This document shows positions 55,419 to 64,000 of a stretch of DNA of 64,000 nucleotides, in pieces. Both the position numbers and the translations under genes were made by a program. This DNA comes from Hibiscus mutabilis (Eukaryota > Streptophyta > Magnoliopsida > Malvales > Malvaceae), in assembly GCA_019671005.1 (NCBI GenBank), contig CM033752.1, positions 13,764,001 to 13,828,000 on the forward strand, in the 5' to 3' direction. The notes under the pieces are model-generated. The model was not told where the DNA came from, did not search any database, and saw only the letters and a program-made list of their open reading frames with translations. Position 1 is the stretch's first letter; the number at the start of each line of letters is the position of its first letter.

Positions 55419-56700
55419 TGTAAAACCTATATTTGATTTTGATATAAAAAATTGTTTAAGGACCAAATTGTAAAAGAAAATAAATTTTTAAGTACTCAAA
55501 AATCTCACATAATGACAAGGAAAAGTTTTCCAAAGTTAAAAACTTAAACCCAAAAATTTTCTAAGTGTTTCAAGGCAAAATTTAACAAGTACGCCCAGGC
55601 GTATCGATACACCCCTTGGTGTTTCGATACGGATTTTAACTACTGGAATTTGGTTTTGCAAACCGTACCGATACGGCCTTGCCCGTTTCGATACGAACTT
55701 CATTTGGGCAAGTGTTCCAAGCCAGGCATTTCGATACGGCCTTGTCCGTTTCGATACGATCCAAAATCTAGGTTTAAGATATTCTTAATCGTACCGATAC
55801 GGTCCCATCTGTTCCGATACGGTTTGTCAAGATCTTCAAGATATTTGCTTTAAATTTTTCGACCGTTGCCTTGTCAGTTATTGGAATCAACGAACTTTTA
55901 ATTTTTAGTTACCCGTATCTGTACGCCCTTAGGCGTACAAATGCAATTTTTCAAGTCAAATTCTAGTAAGCAAATATCGTACCGATACGAACTTGCTGTT
56001 TTGATACGCCCCTAATTTTACACTATGACCGTTTCGATACGACCTCTCGCGTATCGATACGCTGCTGCACAACGGCTATATTTTTCTTGTAACATGTATC
56101 AATATGGGCTCTCGTGTACCGATACGGTAGGTCACCAGACAACATTTATTACGGGAAAAATGGTCCCCAACGGCTATATTTAAAAATCAATAAGAGGGTA
56201 TAAATACAAGTCTCCAAAGCTGTTACAACAACTAACGAACCTACTATGATCAGCACTCAAGCATCCAAGTTAAAATCCAACCCTTTGTCCATTTAGAGTC
56301 AAATCTTGTACACCGAACTTGTGTAATTCTTTTGTATATCTTTGTTTCAAGTTTGGGATTGTGAGAGATCATCATTGGGCAAAAATTTGTATCATGTGAG
56401 GATATTTTATTTGCCAAACTTCTTTCTTTGTATTGTTAGTAAATTGTTCAAAGCTTTGGGTAGAAAGCTTGAACTTGTAACGGTTGCCTCCTAAGCCTAG
56501 AAAAAAGGGGAATTCGATAGTGAATTGTTTGAAAATCCTTAATAGAAAGCTAAGGTAGTGGATGTAGAGCTTGTTAGAAGCTTGAACCACTATAAATCCT
56601 TGTGTCTCATTGTCTAAATCTTTCAATTTGCTTCCAAACTTTAAAATTGCCAATTCACCCCCTTCTTGGCCACCATCTCAATTGATTGATCATCCTAACA
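55419..56700 (+). repeat. Element G right LTR (1,282 bp)
   Basis: TGTAAAACCTATATTTG...CATCCTAACA. Near-palindrome cluster at 55588-56128, TATA box at 56199. Uninterrupted, it proves that F in the left LTR is an insertion. Confidence 0.92.
56199..56206 (+). promoter_or_regulatory. TATA box, copia right LTR
   Basis: gggTATAAATAcaag, same position relative to the near-palindrome cluster as at 46356. Confidence 0.6.
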
Positions 56701-57712
56701 ATTTTTTTCATAAGTTTCAAAATTTCATCTTTACGTTTCGATACTGATTAAATGTCTTATGTTGCAGTGCTTACTGTAACGTATCGGAACTAGTATCTAA
56801 GTTTTGATACCTTAAAAACATTTGAACTTATTCTTTATGACATTTTGGTTATTAACTTCAAATATATAACTTTTTTGCTTGTCGTTCCTGCTTCTTTTTT
56901 ATTACAAGTATCGAAACTAACAACCAACCTTATAGAACAATGCTAGAATACGTTTGGAAACTAACAACTGCTTACTTATCGTCAATGTAACTATACTCCA
57001 ACACGACTCATGACTCATGTTAGGAATCTCTTATGCAAGTCACTGACACGTTATCTCACTATCATGATTTTCTACTGTACGTGCCTGACACGTCTTCTCT
57101 TGCCAAGAATCTTAGCTGTAACAAAACTTAGAGTTTCGATACTCAAACATATAAAATGTACCCATTGCTGTAAAGTTTTGAAGCTCATCTGTACAATGTT
57201 CACGTTCATGTATAGTTACATGTTCATATGTAATTGGGAGTAACGAAATGTATACAAGAGGTTCGATACTTATAATGAGAACAACCATATTAGATGTTAC
57301 CATATCCTGTAAGATTTTATGTTCCTATTGAAGAATATCAAAACGTAAAGTGTATTATCGATACTTATTGATGATAAAACGATGCCAAACGTGTTTAACG
57401 ATATAGCCAGCTCTGATTAAGTTGTCAAAATCCAATTACATTTTCTACATTTTTACGTTTGAGGAACCGATGTATGCTGAGAAATATGATCACCAACACA
57501 AACAAAAATTAGATTAAAAAGTCCGATCTAAAGTTTGATACATGTTTCATTGCTCAGTTAAAATGAATAGAATAAGAGTATGTTTCTGTGTTGTCGTAGT
57601 CTGTAGATATATCAGATGTGACGTTCAATTCCTTGATTATCTGTTCTTTCTCATGTCGTCTCCTGGAATTACATACAGAAACAATGTCTTTGTCTGCAGA
57701 AGGGGGAGAACC
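56701..57712. other. AT-rich spacer, no gene seen
   Basis: Scattered phrases (gtttcgatactg, gttcgatacttat, attagatgttacc) resembling the repeat mosaic at 25.7-33.3 kb. No domain recognised. Confidence 0.5.
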
Positions 57713-58051
57713 TCATAGGATTCTTGATGAACTAATACCTTCATCAAAATTTACAAACAACTCAATATTGGTACCCCCTACATTGTTATATCTCCTAAAC
57801 ATCTTTTGAAGGTTGCTTGCATTACATATCTTTAGCATGTAATGAGCTTCAAATCCAGGCTCGTCAACGAGGAATTTGGCTTCCAATGAAGACAATTTCT
57901 TTCTTGTTGATTTGCTAACCTCCATGGAAATCAACTCAAACAAATCATCCTTCTTGAAGTTGTTGTTGAATGAAGTGTAGAGGTATGTTCCTAAAAAGAA
58001 AATGGTTGCAGAAAATCTTTCCACAATTTTAAATAAGAAATTCTTCTGCAA
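57713..58051 (-). CDS. Short ORF, probable MULE N-terminal-like fragment
   Basis: A 112-codon open frame. Its latter half, LSSLEAKFLVDEPGFEAHYM then LKICNASNLQKMFRRYNN and IELFVNFDEG, has the cadence of the N-terminal domain that precedes the transposase in many plant MULEs (a structured segment, 'M-F', then I-E-L-F-V followed by acidic residues). This is recognition by pattern and is weak. Upstream on the minus strand, TTCTATAAATACTTC (around 58060-58075) resembles a TATA box, and tattttgcag near the first codon resembles a splice acceptor, so the true start may be the later ATG before EVSKSTRKKLSS. No transposase catalytic domain follows. It may be a decayed fragment rather than a gene. Confidence 0.35.
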   Translation of the reverse strand: MQKNFLFKIVERFSATIFFLGTYLYTSFNNNFKKDDLFELISMEVSKSTRKKLSSLEAKFLVDEPGFEAHYMLKICNASNLQKMFRRYNNVGGTNIELFVNFDEGISSSRIL

Positions 58052-58084
58052 AATATACCAAGTGTAGAAGTATTTATAGAAGAT

Positions 58085-59040
58085 TTGTAAGGGTAAGGGT
58101 AATATTAGGGTTCAACACATAAAATATTACCGATAATTAGTTTGGGGTTCGGAACCTAAAATGTTACTAATAATTAGTTTGAGGTTCGGTACCTAAAATG
58201 TTACAAATAATCAGTTTTGGGTTTGGCACATAAAATGATATAGATATTCATTTAGGGTCCAACACCAAAAATGTTACTGATATTTAATTTAGGGTTTGGC
58301 ACCTAAAATGTTATCGATAATTAGTTGGGGTTTGGCACCTAAAATGTTAATGAAATTTAGTTTAAGGTTCGACACCTAAAATATTAATAAAATTCAGTTT
58401 TGTGTTCGACACATAAAATGTTACCCAAAATAGGCTTGAAATTGGACACCTAAAATGTTACCGAAATTCACTTTGGTGTTCGACACTTAAAATGTTACCG
58501 ACAATGAGTTTGGGGTTTGTGACCTATAATATTACTGAAAATCAATTTTGCGTTATGAATCCAAAATGTTACCAAAAATTAGTTTGGGGTTCAGGCCCTA
58601 AAATGTTAATGAAATTCAGTTTCGGGGTCGACACCTAAAATATTACCTACGTTCAGTTTGACTCTAAAATGTTAATGAAATTCAGTATTGGGGTCGGCAC
58701 ATAAAGTGTTACCTACATTCAATTTGACTCTAAAATGTTAATGAAATACAGTTTTAGGATCGACACCTAAAATATTATCTACATTCAATTTAGCGTTAGG
58801 GAACTTAAATTATTACCGATATATTTAACTTTTTAAGTTAAGTCAAACATTTTATTCGCCACCTAAAATGTTACTAAAAACCAGTTTGAGTGGTTAGGAA
58901 ACCTAAAATATTACGAATATATTTCGCTTTTTAAATTCAAAGGGAAACATTTAACTCGATGCCTAAAATGTTAGAAAAACCAATTTAAGAATAAAACGTT
59001 TCATTAGCCAACTAAAAATGTTAACCAAAACCGGTTTAAA
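58085..59040 (-). repeat. Degenerate minisatellite, about 24 units of about 40 bp
   Basis: Tandem units with core cacctaaaatgttac, then gataattagtttggggttcg-type linkers. I count about 24 cores, with a period mostly 38-48 bp and strong divergence. On the minus strand the core reads gtaacattttaggtg, matching single units dispersed on the plus strand at about 26165, 28925, 31326 and 31489. Confidence 0.82.
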
Positions 59041-59468
59041 TTGGTTTGTAACCTGTAACTGAAAAACAGATGTTGTCGTATAGTAGTACTGCCACACAGC
59101 TGACCTACCCTCAATATTCATCCCACCTGCCACGTTATCTTCTTCTAATAGGAGTATATACTTGAGATACAAACACCGAAATCTGCCCTAGCAGACCCCA
59201 TATTTTCATTTTCTTATTTGTTATATATATATATATATATTATTTAATATAGAGTCCTTTCTATTTATTATAAACTTAACTATTCAAAAATTATTATTAT
59301 ATACTTAAAACTTAATTTAATTCTTTCGTATCAAAATCTAAGCCAGTTTAATTATAAAAGCTACAATTTAAATTAAAAATAATTTGATTAAAATGATCCA
59401 AACTCAAAATAACCAAACTCAATACCAATCTTACGGAAAGTTACAATCAATAATATATAGCGAAATTG
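59041..59468. other. AT-rich spacer with short (AT)n tract
   Basis: No gene seen. A pure TA dinucleotide run lies at 59221-59240. Confidence 0.55.
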
Positions 59469-59873
59469 GGTTAATATTGTTGATGGAAATTTTTTTCCAA
59501 CGTATTGCACTTACAAGATTATTTTGCAGTCTATTGCAGTTTCTAAAGTGATCTTAAAGTCGGAATAATACAATCCGACTTTAAACGATATTTACATTTT
59601 TTAATAAAAAATTGCAGACGATTTTCCTTTCTACTGTCTTTTAACAATGTATAGAAAAAATTGAAGGTGATTTTTTTTCTCTTTGAATTTCTCACTGTTT
59701 GAAGATAGAATACATGCCACTCGTCTTCAATTTTTTAATAAAAAATGTAAATACCGTTCAAATTCAGATTGTATTAATTTCGACTTTATATTTATTGTAA
59801 AAATTGCAATAGTTTTGAAAATATTCTGAGGAGTGTTGTACATTAGAATTTTTTTCAACAACAATATTCAACC
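59469..59873. mobile_element. Fold-back MITE-like element (about 405 bp, long inverted repeats)
   Basis: The two halves are diverged inverted repeats over most of their length. The left end ggttaatattgttgatgg pairs with the right end, whose complement is ggttgaatattgttgttg. The inner arms agree better: agtcggaataatacaat ... ttacattttttaataa on the left (59552-59610) against the complement of 59729-59792. No ORF. No convincing TSD, so superfamily is unassigned. Confidence 0.65.
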
Positions 59874-60068
59874 ACTATTTTCAATAATATATCATAAATA
59901 AATTGTTATACTCATAAAGTACCCACACATGAAGAATTTAAACTTTGGGCCTTAATATTTTCATCGACTTTTTCTTTTTGACAAAAGAAAAAACATTCAT
60001 TTAACCATAAAGGGGAACATACAAACCAACAATCTACCCCTTGATTAATGCCACACGAGGGCAAGAAC

Positions 60069-60250
60069 GAAAAATTATTAGATGGGTCTAGCTCACCACG
60101 TCATCTATAGTCTCATCTAATAATAATTTTTTATCTCATTTGTTTTTCAACGTGAATCTTCACTTTTTTCCTACATATCATTAAATGAATAAATCTCATT
60201 GGATGAGACCATGGATGACGTAGTGAGCCGGGACCATGTAATAATTTCTC
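60069..60250. mobile_element. MITE with long TIRs and 10-bp target duplication (182 bp)
   Basis: The direct repeat gggcaagaac flanks it at 60059-60068 and 60251-60260. Terminal inverted repeats: left gaaaaattattagatggg ... gctcaccacgtcat; right complement gagaaattattacatgg ... gctcactacgtcat, about 45 bp with mismatches. A 10-bp TSD and long TIRs starting with G fit Mutator-like MITEs (9-11 bp TSD). If the ends are drawn one or two bases differently, an 8-bp hAT-type duplication is possible. Confidence 0.75.
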
Positions 60251-60261
60251 GGGCAAGAACA

Positions 60262-61135
60262 TACATCCACAACTCCAGGGGTGATCAAACGGCCAACAAC
60301 AGCAGCCAAAGACAACAACAGACCAACAAACCAAAAGATCAGAAACCTAAAACAAGCATTACAAAGGGAGGAAAAACGCATATCATAGCATAACCGAGCC
60401 ACATTTGCATCGACCAAAGACCTTTACGAGAGCTCCATCGATGGAGGCAGGCTTCCTCGTTCAACATGAACAGGGATCTTGTCATCAAAAGGCTTTGATT
60501 GAGGGCAACCAACAGCTATGGAGCAGTCATCTTCCACGGGACAAGCCGAAAGAGCAAAAACGACAGACAAAAACATGGGAGGCCAGCGCCAAGTGCATCA
60601 CAATCCTTAAGAACAAAACAATGATCACTCATCACTAAGGTCGCCACCGCGACAAAACGAGTCATCACTGGGAAAGCATAGGAGAAAAATATCATCTTTT
60701 GAGCCTTTCCAACATCAAAGATGGTAAATCCTAAATCATTCATGATTGAAGCGGATGATCCTCCAAGGAATCATCCGCAAGTTGGATGGCACGATCATTC
60801 CCGAACCTAGAAACTTCATGGGCTTCCATAATCCACAAACCGGGAGCCATCTTTATAGCAAGAATCTAGGTAATATCACATCCAAACAGATCAAAACCAT
60901 GTTCAATAACACTATTTTCTTTAAAAAGGATTCGAGACACCTCCATGCATTGTTTTCTTCTTGCGGCCTTCTTGATAACGCTCAGCCTTTTAGACCCAAA
61001 TAAGAATCCTATTTTTTTCAGGCGATTTATGATTGGGGAGATCCAGTAAAGGACCGTGGAAAAAAAGCGAGCTTGAGAAGCTCCACATCCGTAATCGTCC
61101 CAAAACCTTGCTCACCCCAGTTTCCTGGGCCAATT
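60262..61135. other. Unassigned segment, probable 3' part of the DUF4283-type element
   Basis: No domain recognised in either strand. Several 60-85-codon frames overlap on both strands without consistent homology, and the segment follows the DUF4283 pseudogene on its transcribed side. Confidence 0.35.
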
Positions 61136-61598
61136 TCAAAATACCCTCAAAAATCTTTTCCATGATTTCCCTTTTTTTGATCTTGAGAAATCATACTGAA
61201 CATCCACCCCTCTCTTTATTTTATAGTTTATCGAGATGTCCATGGCTGACATCATATCAGCCATAAGATCTCCCAATGCTAAAGTACCAAGATAGATGCA
61301 ATCTTTGGTGTTCTGGTTGCATCTAGTCTTTCCCACGCTAGAAACGTTATCATCAAAAGATGACAAAGCTTGCACTGCATCCATAGAGTTGACATCCTTG
61401 ACTTGGTTCGACTCAAATGAGGAAAATTCAATCTTGCCAAAGTTGGGATCACACAAAATCCATTGCTTCACGTTTCCATCAGTAACCCTAATACTAACTT
61501 TTCTCATAGGATGTACGTGCCTATGATCCATACTCGGTTCTTTATTCTTGGACAACTCCATCTCCCTAGCATGGTCATCTTATTCATGAGCTTTAATC
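61136..61598 (-). pseudogene. Linker region of the DUF4283-type pseudogene
   Basis: A 141-codon frame (61561-61136) in the same orientation as the DUF4283 domain. It is hydrophilic with acidic and basic patches and no recognised domain; in this family the region after the zinc knuckle is usually long and poorly conserved. Treated as a continuation by position only. Confidence 0.4.
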
Positions 61599-62442
61599 TC
61601 ATAAGCTTCGATCACTTGAGCAGGCTTCTCGTTCGAGCTTGTAGATTTGAATAGGGTCATGGATCGAACCACTTCTTGATGGTTGAACTCCTTCATTGCT
61701 TAGAATCCAAATGGGGGAAGCTCTCATCCAAGGGCCATACTTCCCTTCCCTTTTGAATAATACAAGATTAAACCAACGTTCCCTTTCCGAATGGCCCAAT
61801 CTACCACATGCATAACAAAACTTTGACACCTTTTTGTATTCGAATGAGACTTCAAGTGACTTAAGCTGTTTCTGATTGAGGGTGAAACTGATTTTCAATA
61901 GGTCCTCGACCCTTGAGGCTACTTTCACCCTTAAATGGCCATCCCACTTAACACACTGTTCGTTGTTCAAATTTGATTCGAAAAACATTGAGAACATCTT
62001 ACCAATCTTGCAAGCATTCTGCTTTTTGATGAGGGCCATTGGCATATTGTGAACCTGCACCCAAAACTCTGCCAATGAAAAATCATTCTCTTCCAGAGTG
62101 GCCTCCAATGACCATTATTTCAAGATGAGAAGACGATCTTGCACTGACTGTGGACCTAGGCTGAGAACTCTTTACTTTTTGATAGCTGAATCGAAGATGA
62201 ATAGAAACATATTCCCGCCTAAGTCGTGGCACTCGAGGCCTTCATCACATTGCTATACTTTCTTGAGACTGGCTAAGATGGTAAGATGCTTTGAAGCATA
62301 GTTTGACAGAACCTTACCAACTAGAGAGTGTTTCAATGGCTTTATTGATGTCACCATCTTCTTCCAAATCCAGATAGTCAGAAGGTAGGTTAGCCACGTT
62401 GGAAGCACTGTCCATATTATTAAGTTCTTTAGAAGATTCCAT
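61599..62442 (-). pseudogene. DUF4283 / CCHC zinc-knuckle pseudogene (LINE ORF1-like)
   Basis: Proteins of this kind are ORF1/Gag-like nucleic-acid-binding proteins of plant LINEs and related host copies. On the minus strand the start MESSKELNNMDSAS is followed by LDLEEDGDINKAIETL. After a frameshift come LVGKVLSNYASKHLTILASL, ECHDLGGNMFLFIFDSAIKK and LLILK, broken by three stops, then open sequence with LAEFWVQVHNMPMALI, KIGKM, DGHLRVKVASRVEDLLK and VSFEYKKVSKFCYACGRLGH. The zinc knuckle CYACGRLGHSERERW lacks its final Cys. No reverse transcriptase is in the window, so it is a fragment. LINE origin is the commonest explanation but not proven. Confidence 0.78.
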
Positions 62443-63789
62443 GACAAACTACTGAAGAGGGAAACACTATAAATGCGAATACAGGATGGAAAATGAGTGA
62501 GATTAGGAAAGCTTAGAACCAAGCAGAAGGCAAAGAAGGGAGGATGAGCCAGAAACAGGAAACTAAAGGTCGAAAGCCACTTCCTTTGAGTCTCATAGCA
62601 CCAAGGAATCCAGAGGAAACCTATGGGAGGGATTAACAAAAGGAAAGGAGGAAACAAGAAGAGAAGCAACTATGGTTGGGACCCTGGAGAAGCAACTGTG
62701 GTTAGGAATCTAGAGAAGCAACTCACGGACTCTTTCTTATCTTTAAGCCAAGGCTTCATCTATATATTTATTGATAATGTTATTTTAAGGAATATTATCA
62801 AGAATCTTAATTAAAAATTATCCAATTACTATTAAAATTTGATAGGGGTTGGTAACAAAGAGAAATATTTGGAAACATTTACATGAATGTAACCAAATCC
62901 CATTTTTGATAAGCAAGCCAATAAAATAGAAACATCCAAGTTTGTAGGGTCATAGAAAAAGTTGTATAGAGACACACACATATAGTGCAAGAAGCAAGAG
63001 TAAATGTGCTACAACGGTCAACTAAGCAATTTTTTCTGGACAAAGAAGGTATTGCCAACCAACTTGACAACACTGCAGTTCCCTCTTTTATGTATCTTCG
63101 GGTACTCGCTTATTGGTGAAGGTATAAAGTAGGAACAAATAACACGTTGAGCTAGATGATAACTCCATAAAAGGAGTTATATTCATATACTTTTAGACTT
63201 TGACTTAGCTTGAATTTGAGTATTTTCATTAGTTTTTGCATATAACTTACTTAGTTTTCATTTCATGCATGTTTCTTGATTGAATAAATGAGATGTGGGA
63301 ATTTACTGCTTAATGTGCCCAAATATGCCCCGACTTTTCTATGATCAATCTGCTAGTTTTAGCAAGGATTGTCACGATGAAATAGGTCATTCCAAGGGGC
63401 AAAGCTTCCAACTATTTGGCCACGTTGCTCAATGCTTTCGGTGATTAGGCCATATGTCCTGGAATCTGCTAGAAGGTTATCCATACGTGACATAATACAA
63501 CTAGCTGCTGCTATCCTATTGGGTGATGCTTTGACTACACTTGCTAAATGCTGGTTGGAGGAGAAAAAGAGAACAGATATGAGACCTCATCAATTATAAC
63601 AAAATGTAATTTATTTTAGAAAAGAATAGGAGAACTAAAAACAACTTTTTTTCTAGATTATCATTTCTCATATTCACGCGTTCTTCATATATTTCTCCAT
63701 TAAGCTCATCCTCTATTAATGGAAGCTTGAAGCTCCAAGTTGAGGTTGACTAGCTAGCAAGTGACGTCGGTATAGACCACTGAGAGGAG
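62443..63789. other. No gene recognised
   Basis: Immediately upstream (minus sense) of the DUF4283 pseudogene, the segment 62443-62720 is A/G-rich and may be its 5' UTR, including a doublet of the agaagcaactatggtt / agaagcaactgtggtt type (62660-62705). The rest shows no domain. Confidence 0.45.
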
Positions 63790-64000
63790 GTTATTGGTGT
63801 TTGTTTTCTGACGCTTAGAATAGTGCAAGTATATATTGTCGACACAAGTAATAAGGTGAAAACACAACAAATGTGTGTGTTGAGTTCTCGAATCCATGAA
63901 ATGCGCAGCGTTTATCAGATACAATTGACTATAATAGTTTAATAAATTCGACGGGGTTCAGGAAAGTAAGTGAGAAATCAAAGAGATACTCAAATAACTG
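63790..64000 (-). repeat. Possible Athila-like LTR fragment at the window edge
   Basis: The phrase gtgcaagtatatattgtcgacacaagtaataaggtgaaaac mirrors the LTR end of element E (gcaagtatacacgtcgcaagtaataaagtg) and is followed by gagttctcgaatccatg where E has gagtatcgtctccacag. Likely another family of the same lineage. The element would continue past the window. Confidence 0.4.

Larger units (their letters stand above)
45552..56700 (+). mobile_element. Ty1/copia element G, Sirevirus-like, with third (env-position) ORF
   Basis: Plus-strand LTR retrotransposon: left LTR 45552-48050 (enlarged by element F), PBS at 48053, gag, PR-INT-RT-RNaseH order typical of Ty1/copia, a further ORF after pol, PPT, right LTR 55419-56700. 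The large Gag with zinc knuckle and coiled-coil-rich C-terminus, plus an extra ORF in the env position, match the Sirevirus lineage (family knowledge). Flanks read TTTTT (45547-45551) and ATTTT (56701-56705), a possible TSD with one mismatch in low-complexity sequence. All ORFs are broken. Confidence 0.9.

Noticed and set aside
60131..60743. Several 64-77-codon frames on both strands after the MITE
   Set aside because: Mutually overlapping, no domain, partly within the MITE; not supportable as genes.

Overview
This window is repeat-dominated nuclear DNA of a flowering plant, probably an intergenic or heterochromatic block. The evidence is nested long-LTR Ty3/gypsy chromoviruses, a Sirevirus-like Ty1/copia element, an Athila-like element, a miniature LTR element, MITE-like fold-backs, and decayed plant gene families (F-box, FAR1/MULE, ubiquitin E2, DUF4283). 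I see no intact host gene, tRNA, rRNA or CRISPR array. All alignments, boundaries and copy counts were made by eye.

Layout. 1-870: F-box-associated pseudogene, all in one frame with four stops. 1162-25671: minus-strand Ty3 chromovirus B with LTRs of about 3.45 kb; its 3' LTR was split at 2919/15623 by plus-strand Ty3 chromovirus A (2920-15617), and A in turn carries a solo Athila-like LTR C (6569-8129, perfect 5-bp TSD). 25672-33286: AT-rich mosaic of old diverged repeats, including a roughly 1-kb tandem pair and a dead E2 gene (27600-28055). 33287-45270: a minus-strand FAR1/MULE-transposase pseudogene cut into three pieces by Athila-like element E (33980-39899, nearly identical LTRs) and by a solo chromovirus LTR D (39993-43713). 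45552-56700: plus-strand Sirevirus-like copia element G with gag, pol and a third env-position ORF; a TRIM-like element F (46583-47805) sits in its left LTR. 56701-62700: a MULE-like coding fragment, a 24-unit minisatellite, two fold-back elements and a DUF4283/zinc-knuckle (LINE ORF1-like) pseudogene. The far right edge probably enters another Athila-like LTR.

How the parts relate. Nesting gives relative ages: B before A before C; FAR1 gene before D and E; G before F. E looks youngest, because its LTRs differ at few positions and its ORF has a single internal stop. The autonomous-type elements A, B and G are all coding-dead, with stops, frameshifts and lost catalytic residues.

Most unusual signals. 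(1) The Ty3 LTR families and the unrelated Ty1 LTR carry arrays of the same near-palindrome, about CGTAYCGRTACG, and a similar cluster lies upstream of an apparent internal promoter of the copia third ORF. (2) That third ORF has a TATA box, a 5'-UTR intron and an ATG just after the splice acceptor. (3) Element E is seeded, in LTR and coding region, with palindromes of the form TTGCCNNGGCAA. (4) Element E's junction has a 13-bp direct repeat plus leftover leader bases instead of a clean 5-bp duplication.
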